DNA from: Achromobacter sp. HZ34
GTDB taxonomy: Bacteria > Pseudomonadota > Gammaproteobacteria > Burkholderiales > Burkholderiaceae_B
Assembly: GCF_002209485.1 (NCBI RefSeq)
Contig: NZ_NJIX01000001.1
Location: forward strand, 496,001-560,000
Length of the DNA stretch: 64,000 nt
Direction of reading: 5' to 3'
Below the pieces are notes generated by a model. It was not told where the DNA came from. It saw nothing but the letters and a program-made list of their open reading frames with translations, and made no database searches. A program made the position numbers and the translations under genes. Below are positions 55,169 through 63,386 of the stretch, one piece after another (the stretch's first letter is position 1; every line of letters begins with the position of its first letter).

Positions 55169-56146
55169 ATGCTACTGAAGCATTTGCGTAAATGGCTGTG
55201 CGTTGCCGCCACCGTGTTTGCCTGCGCGGCAACGCCTGCCCATGCTGCTTATCCGGACCGCCCCATCCGGCTGGTCATACCCTTCGCGCCGGGCGGATCC
55301 ACCGATGTCCTGGGCCGGATCCTGGCGGAAGCGCTGCATCCGCTGCTGGGACAAACGGTCATCGTGGAGAACCGGCCGGGCGCCGGCGGCAACATCGGCG
55401 GCGATTTCGTCGCACGCTCGGCACCCGATGGCTACACCTTGCTGTTGGCGGCGGCCGGGCCCACGGTCATCAATCCCAGCCTGTACAGCCATATGCCGTT
55501 CAACCCCGCCAAGGACCTGGCGCCCATCAGCTGCCTGGAGCGCGAGCACAACCTGATGGTGGTGAACAAGTCCCTGCCGGTACACAACCTGCAGGACTTC
55601 CTGGAGTACGCCAAACAGCACCCCGGCAAGCTGTCCTTCGGATCGCCGGGTAATGGCTCGCCGGCGCAGTTGGCAGGCGAACTGCTCAAGCAGAAAGCCG
55701 GCATCCAGGCGCAGCATGTGCCCTACAAGGGCACGGGTCCCGCGGTCACCGACCTGGTGGCGGGGCATATCGACTTCATCATCGACAACATGCCGGCGCT
55801 GCTGCCGCAGGTCAAGGCCGGCAATCTGCGGGCGCTCGCCGTGCCCAGCGACCAGCGCGCCACCGCCGCGCCGGATATCCCGACTTTCGACGAGGCGGGC
55901 GAGAAAGGCTTCGTGGTCATGGCCTGGAAAGGGCTGATGGCGCCGGCCGGCACGGATCCCGCCGTGATCGAGCGTCTGCACGCCGCGGTGGTCAAGGCGC
56001 TGCAGGATCCCCAGTTGCGCCAGCGTTTCCAGGATCTCGGCGCCGAGCCCCTGGGCAGTTCGCCCACCGAGTTCGCCAGGCAGATCGCCGATGAAACCGT
56101 CTGGTGGGGCAAGCTGGTCAAGTCGACCGGAACGAAGATCGAGTAG
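55169..56146 (+). CDS. Bug-family tripartite tricarboxylate receptor
   Basis: A 325-residue periplasmic receptor. It has a Sec signal peptide (LCVAATVFACAATPAHA, cleavage after AHA), then YPDRPIRLVIPFAPGGSTDV, VIVENRPGAGGNIGGDFVAR, GSPGNGSPAQLAGELLKQKA, QHVPYKGTGPAVTDLVAGHI and APDIPTFDEAGEKGFVVMAW. It would capture the acid that the neighbouring acyl-CoA enzymes degrade. The ATG has AAAGGAG upstream. It lies between two acyl-CoA dehydrogenase genes, with no TctAB partner nearby. Confidence 0.95.
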   Translation: MLLKHLRKWLCVAATVFACAATPAHAAYPDRPIRLVIPFAPGGSTDVLGRILAEALHPLLGQTVIVENRPGAGGNIGGDFVARSAPDGYTLLLAAAGPTVINPSLYSHMPFNPAKDLAPISCLEREHNLMVVNKSLPVHNLQDFLEYAKQHPGKLSFGSPGNGSPAQLAGELLKQKAGIQAQHVPYKGTGPAVTDLVAGHIDFIIDNMPALLPQVKAGNLRALAVPSDQRATAAPDIPTFDEAGEKGFVVMAWKGLMAPAGTDPAVIERLHAAVVKALQDPQLRQRFQDLGAEPLGSSPTEFARQIADETVWWGKLVKSTGTKIE

Positions 56147-56270
56147 TCGCGCAGCGTAACGCGCCGTGCCGCCCGCCGGCGCCAGCAGCCGCGCGCAGCG
56201 CGGGAAAGTGGGGCCTGGGCGTAGCCGTGGCGGCACGCCCGTCCATACCGATGAAGATCGAGGAGCAGCC

Positions 56271-57455
56271 ATGCAAGAGGGCAGGCAAAAGGAAGGGGAT
56301 GGGGATTTAGAAGTGAGTGCCCTGTGCGAACGGGTGCGCCGCTTTGTCGACGAGGTGGCCATTCCCGCCGAATCACCCGCCATCGCCCGCGACGTGCTGG
56401 CGCTGGACCAGCGTGTGCAAACGCTGCGCGAACAGGCGCGCCAGGCCGGCATCTACGCGCCGCAGCTGCCGCGGGCCCTGGGCGGCCTGGACCTGGGCTG
56501 GCAGGCGCTGGCCCGTGTCCTCGAAGAGGCGGGCCGCGGTTTCCTGGGACCCGCCGCGCTGAACTGCGCGGCGCCCGACCAACCCAATATGCTCACCTTG
56601 CTGCAACTTGGCACGCCGGCACAACAGGCGCGCTATTTTGAGCCCCTGGCGCGCGGCACGCAGCGCGCCTGTTTCGCCATGACCGAGCCTGCCCCCGGCG
56701 CCGGGTCCGATCCGTCCATGTTGCAGACGCGCGCCACGCGCCGTGACGGGCATTGGGTGCTGCATGGGCACAAGAAGTTCATCAGCGGTGGCGTCGGTGC
56801 CGACTTTGCCCTGATCCTGGCCCGCGCGGACGAGGGCGTGACCTTGTTCCTGGTGCCCGCCGACACGCCAGGCTATCGCGTCGTGCGCGACATCGGCATG
56901 GTGACCGGCTATCAGATCGGCGGCCATGCGGAAATCTTCCTGGACGGCTGCGCAGTCCCGGATGACGCGGTGCTGGGTGTACCGGGCCAGGGCCTGGCGC
57001 ACGCCCAGTTGCGACTCGAACCGGCGCGCCTGCTGCATTGCATGCGCTACATCGGCCGCGCCCGTCGGGCGCTCGATTGCGCCAGCGTCTATGTGAATCA
57101 ACGTGATTCCTTCGGTTCGCGCCTGGCGGATCTGCAGCAGATACAAGCCATGGTGGCGGACTCGCAGATCGAGCTTCACGCCAGCCGTCTCATGACGATG
57201 GAATGCGCCGCGCGCCTGGATGCCGGGCTGTCCGTCAAGCAGCACAGCGCCATGGCGAAGGTGTTCGTCTCCGAGACGGTGAATCGCGTGGCGGACCGCG
57301 CGGTACAGATGATGGGGGCGCTTGGACTGTCGGAGGACAGCCCCGTGTCCATGATCTGGCAGGAGCTGCGTGCCTTCCGGGTCTATGACGGGGCCAACGA
57401 GTTGCATCGCGCATCGATCGCACGTCGCTGCTTATCGCAGCATTCACGTCTGTAA
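56271..57455 (+). CDS. Acyl-CoA dehydrogenase family protein (Asp at catalytic-base position)
   Basis: A 394-residue second acyl-CoA dehydrogenase. Segments: YAPQLPRALGGLDLGWQALA, CFAMTEPAPGAGSDPSMLQT, WVLHGHKKFISGGVGADFAL, RDSFGSRLADLQQIQAMVAD, AVQMMGALGLSEDSPVSMIW and FRVYDGANELHRASIARRCL. Asp373 replaces the Glu seen in its neighbour; this resembles ACAD10/11-like dehydrogenases, which act on branched or hydroxylated acyl groups. The substrate is therefore likely different from that of the first gene. The ATG is preceded by GAGGAG. Confidence 0.9.
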   Translation: MQEGRQKEGDGDLEVSALCERVRRFVDEVAIPAESPAIARDVLALDQRVQTLREQARQAGIYAPQLPRALGGLDLGWQALARVLEEAGRGFLGPAALNCAAPDQPNMLTLLQLGTPAQQARYFEPLARGTQRACFAMTEPAPGAGSDPSMLQTRATRRDGHWVLHGHKKFISGGVGADFALILARADEGVTLFLVPADTPGYRVVRDIGMVTGYQIGGHAEIFLDGCAVPDDAVLGVPGQGLAHAQLRLEPARLLHCMRYIGRARRALDCASVYVNQRDSFGSRLADLQQIQAMVADSQIELHASRLMTMECAARLDAGLSVKQHSAMAKVFVSETVNRVADRAVQMMGALGLSEDSPVSMIWQELRAFRVYDGANELHRASIARRCLSQHSRL

Positions 57456-57465
57456 GGAGACACGC

Positions 57466-58458
57466 ATGTTCAATGACGAGTTTCTTGCCTACCGCCTGCA
57501 TGCCGGCGCATCGGACAAGGCGCCGCCCGAGGGCCGCTTCGATACCTTGCGCACGGACATGCTGTCGCCCGGCGACACCCTGATCGAGGTCGCGTACGCG
57601 GGACTGAACTACAAGGATGCCCTGGCCCAGGCCGGTCGCGGCAACATCGTGCGGGCCTACCCGCGTATCGGGGGTATCGACCTGTCCGGTACGGTGGTCG
57701 AGTCGGCCGATCCCGCCCTGACCCCCGGCATGCCTGTCGTGGTGCATGGCTTCGGTATCGGGGTCGATGCGGATGGTGGCTATGCGCAGTATGCAAGGGT
57801 GCCCCATGATTGGGTGCTGCCCCTGCCGTCGCCGCTGACCCTGCTCGATGCAGCGGTGCTGGGCGCGGCGGGCTATACCGCGGCCTTGTCGCTGCACTGG
57901 ATGGAGCACTGCGGGCTGAACCGTGGCGACATCCTGGTGACAGGCGCCACGGGCGGTGTCGCCAGTATCGCCATCGACATGCTGAGCAAGCGTGGCTTCC
58001 GGGTGTGGGCGATGTCCGGCAAGCCGCAAGCCGAAGCGTATCTGCGCGCGTTGGGCGCCGCGGAGGTCATTCCTCCGCTGGATCTGTCCGCACCCGCGCG
58101 TCCTTTGATGTCAGCCAGATGGGATGGCGTGGTGGATTCGGTGGGTGGCCATCTGCTCGCGCACGTCATTGCCTGCTTGCGGCCGGACGGCGTGGCGGCG
58201 GCTTTCGGCAACGCCGGTGGCGCGGAGCTGCCGACGACGGTGATTCCTTTCATCCTGCGGGGGGTGAAGCTGCTCGGCATCAATGCCAACAGCCCCATGC
58301 CTTTGCGTCGCCAGATCTGGCAAAAGCTGGCCGATGAATATCGGCCCACGCGGCTGGCTGCCGCCACGCGGGTGATCGAGCCCGGCGAATTGCCGCAAGC
58401 CCTGGCCGCCATGCTGGCACGCGACAGCATCGGCCGCTGCGTCGTGAAATTTTCCTGA
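57466..58458 (+). CDS. acuI: AcuI/YhdH-like acryloyl-CoA reductase (MDR family)
   Basis: A 330-residue zinc-free medium-chain reductase. It begins LAYRLHAGASDKAPPEGRFD and contains LIEVAYAGLNYKDALAQAGR, YPRIGGIDLSGTVVES, DILVTGATGGVASIAIDMLS (NADPH-binding motif) and WDGVVDSVGGHLLAHVIACL. AcuI enzymes reduce acryloyl-CoA to propionyl-CoA in DMSP and 3-hydroxypropionate metabolism; here it could reduce a 2-enoyl-CoA. The ATG follows AAGGAGA, 10 nt after the previous stop. It is part of the plus-strand acyl-CoA operon. Confidence 0.88.
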   Translation: MFNDEFLAYRLHAGASDKAPPEGRFDTLRTDMLSPGDTLIEVAYAGLNYKDALAQAGRGNIVRAYPRIGGIDLSGTVVESADPALTPGMPVVVHGFGIGVDADGGYAQYARVPHDWVLPLPSPLTLLDAAVLGAAGYTAALSLHWMEHCGLNRGDILVTGATGGVASIAIDMLSKRGFRVWAMSGKPQAEAYLRALGAAEVIPPLDLSAPARPLMSARWDGVVDSVGGHLLAHVIACLRPDGVAAAFGNAGGAELPTTVIPFILRGVKLLGINANSPMPLRRQIWQKLADEYRPTRLAAATRVIEPGELPQALAAMLARDSIGRCVVKFS

Positions 58459-58473
58459 GTTGCCGTACCGAAC

Positions 58474-60597
58474 ATGATCCAGACTATGCATTCCTCCCTG
58501 TCCCATCTGTTTTCCCCGCGCAGTATTGCCGTCGTCGGCGCCTCGGCCACCCCTGGAAAGATCGGGGCCATGCCGATTTCCCTGCTGCGGAAGTACGACT
58601 ACGACGGCCTGGTCCTGCCGGTCAATCCGCGCGCCGCCGAGGTACAGGGGTTGACGGCGATTGCCGGACTGGACGCCGTGGATACGCCGATAGACCTGGC
58701 AATACTGGCGGTACCCGCCGTGCACGCGGCGGCGGCCCTGGAACGCGCACGCCCCGGCCAGATCGGCGGCGCCGTGGTGTTTACCTCTGGCTTCTCCGAG
58801 ATCGGCGCGCAAGGCCAGACCCTGCAGGAACAGCTATGCGCCGTCGCACAGGCACGCGGCATCCGGCTGCTGGGACCGAACTGCCTGGGCTTCATGAATA
58901 TCCGCCGCCGGGTCTACGCCACGTTCACGCCGGCAGCGGCCGGCGGCACGGTTGCGGCAGGCGGCATCGGCATGGTGACGCAAAGCGGTGCCTTCGGCGC
59001 CTATGCCTTCTGCATGGCGCGAGACCGTGGCCTGGGGCTCTCGCACTGGATCAGCACGGGTAACGAGGCGGATATCGACGTCGCCGACTGCATCGCGTGG
59101 CTGGCCGAGGATGACGACACCCGCGTCATCATGGCGTATATGGAAGGTTGCCGCGATGGCGAGAAATTGCGCCACGCCCTGGCCGCGGCCCGCGCTGCCG
59201 GCAAGCCGGTGGTCGTGACCAAGATAGGCCGGACCCAGGCCGGGGCACAGGCCGCGGCGTCGCATACCGCCGCGCTCGCGGGCGACGACGCGGTCTATGA
59301 CGCGCTGTTTCGCCAGTACGGCGCCGTGCGTGCCCGCACCATAGAAGAATTCTTCAACCTTGGTTATGCCCTGGATACGTGGAAGCAGCCGCCGCAAGGC
59401 CGGCGCCTGGGCATCCTGACGATCTCCGGCGGCGTGGGCGCGTTGATGGCGGACGAAGCCAGCGATGCCGGGCTCACCTTGCCTTCGCCCGCGCCCGACG
59501 TGCAGGCGCGGCTGCTGGAACGCATGCCTTTCGGCAGCCCGCGCAATCCCATCGATGTCACGGGGCAGGCGGTCTCAGAGCCGGGGTTGCTGCTCAGCGC
59601 CGCGGAGGATGTACTGGCAGGTGGCACCTACGATGCGATGGCGGTGTTTCTTGCCGCGGCCGGCTCGTCGGAAGCCTTGTGGCCCACCTTCGAGACCTTC
59701 GCTCGCACCATGCAGGCGCGTCATCCGGACGTACCCCTGGCCATCAGCGCACTGTTTCCCCCCGCTCGCCGCCGCGAACTGGAGGCACTGGGATGCCTGG
59801 TATTCGCCGATCCCAGCGCCGCGGTGAAGACCCTGGCCGCGGTGGTCAGGCCGCGGGCTGACGGCGCGCCGGTGGCGGCGATGCCCGTCGCAGGGCAAGC
59901 GTGCCTGCGCGGCACCTATAACGAGGTGCAGGCCATGGAGACCTTGGCACTAGCGGGCATTCCGGTTTCGTGCAGTGTCGTGGTCCAGGATGCCGAGGCC
60001 GCCGTGGCGGTCGCGCGCTCGTGTGCCGGACCGGTAGTGCTGAAAATAGTTTCCCCCGATATCCTGCACAAGAGCGACGTGGGGGGCGTCAAGCTGAACG
60101 TGCTTGGCGACGAGCAGGTGAGGGCGGCCTACGCCGCGATCGTGGATGCCAGCAGCCGGCATTGCCCGCAAGCCCGCCGGGACGGCGTGTTGGTGGCGCC
60201 CATGGCGCCTGCCGGCGTGGAATGCATCATCGGCGTGCATCGCGATCCGATATTCGGGCCCATCGTGATGTTCGGCCTGGGGGGCATCTTCGTCGAAGTG
60301 CTGAAGGACGTCAGCTTCCGCCTGGCGCCTTTCGGGCGCGCCGAGGCGCTGGCCATGATCGCGGAGACCAAGGGCTACGCTGTCCTGGCCGGCGCGCGTG
60401 GCGCGGCGCCCGCCGACATCGATGCCTTGGCGGACGCCCTGGTGTCGCTCTCCACGTTTGCCAGCCAGCATCGCGGCGAGCTGGCCTCCGTGGAGGTCAA
60501 TCCGCTGGTGGTGCTCGGTCAAGGACAAGGCGTGGTCGCGCTCGATGCCGTGATAACGACCGTCAGCGCCGCAGCGACGGGACAGGCGCGCGCATAG
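58474..60597 (+). CDS. ADP-forming acyl-CoA synthetase (acetate-CoA ligase family)
   Basis: A 707-residue single-chain NDP-forming acyl-CoA synthetase. The order is CoA-binding Rossmann domain (LFSPRSIAVVGASATPGKIG), succinyl-CoA-ligase-like domain with the phosphorylated His264 in AASHTAALAGDDAVYDALFR, then the ATP-grasp part (YNEVQAMETLALAGIPVSCS, PVVLKIVSPDILHKSDVGGV, GVHRDPIFGPIVMFGLGGIF). It would activate a carboxylic acid to its CoA thioester, or run in reverse to make ATP. It is the last gene of the plus-strand operon, 15 nt after acuI. An internal ATG five codons in is an alternative start. Confidence 0.94.
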   Translation: MIQTMHSSLSHLFSPRSIAVVGASATPGKIGAMPISLLRKYDYDGLVLPVNPRAAEVQGLTAIAGLDAVDTPIDLAILAVPAVHAAAALERARPGQIGGAVVFTSGFSEIGAQGQTLQEQLCAVAQARGIRLLGPNCLGFMNIRRRVYATFTPAAAGGTVAAGGIGMVTQSGAFGAYAFCMARDRGLGLSHWISTGNEADIDVADCIAWLAEDDDTRVIMAYMEGCRDGEKLRHALAAARAAGKPVVVTKIGRTQAGAQAAASHTAALAGDDAVYDALFRQYGAVRARTIEEFFNLGYALDTWKQPPQGRRLGILTISGGVGALMADEASDAGLTLPSPAPDVQARLLERMPFGSPRNPIDVTGQAVSEPGLLLSAAEDVLAGGTYDAMAVFLAAAGSSEALWPTFETFARTMQARHPDVPLAISALFPPARRRELEALGCLVFADPSAAVKTLAAVVRPRADGAPVAAMPVAGQACLRGTYNEVQAMETLALAGIPVSCSVVVQDAEAAVAVARSCAGPVVLKIVSPDILHKSDVGGVKLNVLGDEQVRAAYAAIVDASSRHCPQARRDGVLVAPMAPAGVECIIGVHRDPIFGPIVMFGLGGIFVEVLKDVSFRLAPFGRAEALAMIAETKGYAVLAGARGAAPADIDALADALVSLSTFASQHRGELASVEVNPLVVLGQGQGVVALDAVITTVSAAATGQARA

Positions 60598-60644
60598 GAT
60601 CTGGTGGATAACCGCCGTGTTCGCGGCGTATACCCGCCCCGGCG

Positions 60645-61397
60645 CTATACCCCGGGGTGTCCCAGCAACGCCGATATCGCGTGCGCACAAGCCTGGACTT
60701 CAGGCACCCACTGCTTGATCTTGGTGGCCGTGAAACGTTCGATGGGACCGGAAATGCCCACGGCCGCGATCGGATCGTCCAGGGCATTGAATATCGTCAC
60801 CGCGACGCCGCCTACCGTAGCCCGCCATTCCCCGCGGTTGACGGCATACCCCGCGCGTACCGCCTTGCGCAGTTCGGTCTTCAGTGCCACCAGGGAGGTC
60901 AGTGTGGCGGGCGTATGCCCGGTCAGGTTCTGCGCGTGCGTGTCCAGATAGCCTTCCGCCTGGTAAGCCAGCAAAGCCTTGCCGGTCGCCACGGCATAGG
61001 CGGGCGCTCGGCCGCCGACCATCGAATACGCGCGGATGGGCTGCGGGCTGTCGATCTTGTCGATGTAGACCACATCCATGCCATCGAGTATGGACAGGTG
61101 GACGGTTTCCCCCGTCTTCGTCGCCAGTTCACGCATGAAGGGCGTAGCCAGGCGCCGCACATCCATCTTGGCCAACTGCCGGGCCGCCAGTTCGAACAGC
61201 CTGATACCGCCGCGGTAGCCGCCGCCATCTTCACTCTTCACCACATAGCCCGCATGCATCAGCGTCTGCAGGGTACGGTGCGTGTTGCTGCGCGTCAGGC
61301 CCACGCGTTCTGCGAGGGCCTCGATGGTCAACGGCGGCGCGTCGACATCCGTCACGGCCTCCAGGACCATCAAGCCCTTCAGCAGCGTCTTGTCCAT
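60645..61397 (-). CDS. IclR-family transcriptional regulator
   Basis: A 250-residue IclR protein that begins directly with MDKTLLKGLMVLEAVTDVDA, then the winged helix (IEALAERVGLTRSNTHRTLQ, TLMHAGYVVKSEDGGGYRGG) and effector domain (LATPFMRELATKTGETVHLS, RAPAYAVATGKALLAYQAEG, NALDDPIAAVGISGPIERFT). It is only distantly similar to the two tandem IclR genes at 52-53.8 kb. The ATG is preceded by GGGAAA. It is the last gene of the minus-strand CoA-transferase operon and converges on the synthetase gene. Confidence 0.93.
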   Translation of the reverse strand: MDKTLLKGLMVLEAVTDVDAPPLTIEALAERVGLTRSNTHRTLQTLMHAGYVVKSEDGGGYRGGIRLFELAARQLAKMDVRRLATPFMRELATKTGETVHLSILDGMDVVYIDKIDSPQPIRAYSMVGGRAPAYAVATGKALLAYQAEGYLDTHAQNLTGHTPATLTSLVALKTELRKAVRAGYAVNRGEWRATVGGVAVTIFNALDDPIAAVGISGPIERFTATKIKQWVPEVQACAHAISALLGHPGV

Positions 61398-61480
61398 ATC
61401 AATTTCCCGAATGTTGGGATTGGGACGTTAACACATGATCGGCACATGACGTCACATGGCTTTGCCAGGCCGCTGCCGCA

Positions 61481-62197
61481 TCATTTGCCCAGATACGCGC
61501 GTATTCTGTCCTTCAGGCCGGGCGCCGCGGCGGAACGGACCAGGCTGGCAAGATCGGCATCCCCGGTGCTGGGCGCCAGCGCCTGGTGCAACTGGCTGCG
61601 GGCGGAATGGGACAGCGCGCGGGCGCTTTCCAGGGCGTGCTCGATGCTGGCCTCGGTATCCTGCGCGGCGGCCAGGCCGGTGACGAAGCCGTGCTGCAGC
61701 GCATCTTCCGCCGTGAAAGTCCGCGTCTGCGTCAGGATGTCCCGGGCCACCTGGGTGCCGACCAAGGCCGCATAGCGGCGGGTTCCCAGCACCAGGCCGA
61801 ATTTCAAGCCCGGCATGCGGAATGTCGCGTCCGGCGCCGCGATACGCTGCGCGCAGGCGCCAAACAGGTCGACACCGGCGCCGAAATTCTTGCCATGCGC
61901 AATGGCCAGCGTGACCGCGGGCGATGTGGCCACTTTCTGCAATAGCTGTTCGATGCGGACGAAGCGCAGCAGCAGGTCGCCTTCGCTTTGTTCTTCGTAG
62001 CCGCCGAAGTCGAAGCCGGCACTGAAGTTCCTGCCTTCGCCCTGGAACACGATCAGATCGGCCTGTACGGCATGGGCATGATCCACGGCCTCGATGAGCG
62101 CTTCGACCAGATCGGCGGACAGCGCATTCATTTTCTCCGGACGGTTCAAGCGGATGAACGCCACCCCATTCCTGATCTCGGTGTCGACGGTGCTCAC
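61481..62197 (-). CDS. Enoyl-CoA hydratase/isomerase family protein
   Basis: A 238-residue crotonase-fold protein. It has NGVAFIRLNRPEKMNALSAD (substrate-entry strand), FQGEGRNFSAGFDFGGYEEQ (oxyanion loop, GxNFSAGxDF) and AIAHGKNFGAGVDLFGACAQ plus RIAAPDATFRMPGLKFGLVL. The usual second catalytic Glu of hydratases is not obvious in GLKFGLVLG, so it may catalyse isomerisation or another crotonase reaction. Translation begins at a GTG overlapping the CoA-transferase stop (GTGA), with GGGAGG upstream. Confidence 0.88.
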   Translation of the reverse strand: MSTVDTEIRNGVAFIRLNRPEKMNALSADLVEALIEAVDHAHAVQADLIVFQGEGRNFSAGFDFGGYEEQSEGDLLLRFVRIEQLLQKVATSPAVTLAIAHGKNFGAGVDLFGACAQRIAAPDATFRMPGLKFGLVLGTRRYAALVGTQVARDILTQTRTFTAEDALQHGFVTGLAAAQDTEASIEHALESARALSHSARSQLHQALAPSTGDADLASLVRSAAAPGLKDRIRAYLGK

Positions 62198-63363
62198 TGC
62201 GCCTCCCTTTCCGCGCGCGCGGCGAGTTGGTCCAAAACCTCGGCGTTATGTTCGCCCAGCGCGGGCGGCGCGCTGCGGATGGGCAGAGTCTGGCCGCCGA
62301 TCCTGACGGGCGCGCCGAACGTACGCGTCTGCACGCCGTTGGGCAACTCGATGGGCTGGACCCATCCCATGTGCTCGACCTGGGGATCGACCAGCACCTG
62401 GGAATAGGTATTGATCGGTGCGCAGGGGACGCCAGCCGCGCGGAAGCGTGTCAGCCAGGTATCGACGTCGCCATTGGCGAAGATCGCTTCCAGCAGGTCG
62501 CGCAATTCCACCTGGTTGCGTGCCCGCCGGCCCGTGTCGAGGAAGCGTTCGTCCTGCACCAGGTCTTCGCGACCCACCACATTGCACACGCCTTTCCACA
62601 GGGCATTGTTGCCGGCCGCCATGCCGAAATAGCCGTCGCGGCAACGGAAGGCCTGATAGGGCGCGTTGCGCGGGTGCGCCGATCCCAGCTTCTGCGGATC
62701 CTTGCCGCTGCCGAAGTACTCCGACGTCTGCAGCGCCGCGATGCCCATGGTGACGCCGAGCATGGGGACGTCCAGATGAGTACCCTGGCCGGTCGCCGCG
62801 GCCACACGCAAGGCCGCGGTGATGGAGAACGCGCCATACAGGCCGGCCGTGAAGTCGGCTACCGGAACGCCGCATTTGACGGGAGCGCCGTCGGCTTCAC
62901 CGGTGACGCTCATGATGCCGCTCATGGCCTGGATGGTCAGGTCGAAGCCGCCTTCCTGCGCGCGCGGACCCGTCTGGCCGTAGGCGGAAATGGAGCAATA
63001 GACCAGGCGCGGGTTCAATGCGGCCAGGTCTTCGTAGCCCAGGCCCAGGCGGGTCATGACACCGGGACGGTTGTTTTCCAGCAGCACATCGGCGCCCAGG
63101 GCCAGTTCGCGCGCACGCGCGACGTCGGCCGGGTCCTTCAAATTCAGGGTGACCGAGCGCTTGTTGCGATTGAGCGACGCGAAATTCTCGCTATAGCCAT
63201 CGGACAAGGGGGGCCAGGCACGCAGGGTGTCGCCGCCCTCGGGGTGTTCGATCTTGATGACATCGGCACCCATGTCCGCGAGCAGCATGCCGCAGTAGGG
63301 ACCGGCGGCCACATTGCAGATCTCGATGACTTTTACGCCGGATAAGGCCGCTGTGTGTTTCAT
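62194..63363 (-). CDS. CaiB/BaiF family CoA transferase (family III)
   Basis: A 389-residue family III CoA transferase, which moves CoA between acids without free intermediates. It begins LSGVKVIEICNVAAGPYCGM and has LLADMGADVIKIEHPEGGDT, YSENFASLNRNKRSVTLNLK, DVLLENNRPGVMTRLGLGYE (the conserved catalytic Asp may be among ADFTAGLYGAFSITAALRVA, whose Asp aligns with the family active site) and GTHLDVPMLGVTMGIAALQT. The ATG has AAAGGATC upstream and lies 23 nt after the AMP-ligase stop. It forms one operon with the hydratase and IclR genes downstream. Confidence 0.92.
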   Translation of the reverse strand: MKHTAALSGVKVIEICNVAAGPYCGMLLADMGADVIKIEHPEGGDTLRAWPPLSDGYSENFASLNRNKRSVTLNLKDPADVARARELALGADVLLENNRPGVMTRLGLGYEDLAALNPRLVYCSISAYGQTGPRAQEGGFDLTIQAMSGIMSVTGEADGAPVKCGVPVADFTAGLYGAFSITAALRVAAATGQGTHLDVPMLGVTMGIAALQTSEYFGSGKDPQKLGSAHPRNAPYQAFRCRDGYFGMAAGNNALWKGVCNVVGREDLVQDERFLDTGRRARNQVELRDLLEAIFANGDVDTWLTRFRAAGVPCAPINTYSQVLVDPQVEHMGWVQPIELPNGVQTRTFGAPVRIGGQTLPIRSAPPALGEHNAEVLDQLAARAEREAQ

Positions 63364-63386
63364 GGCGAGATGATCCTTTGAAAAAA

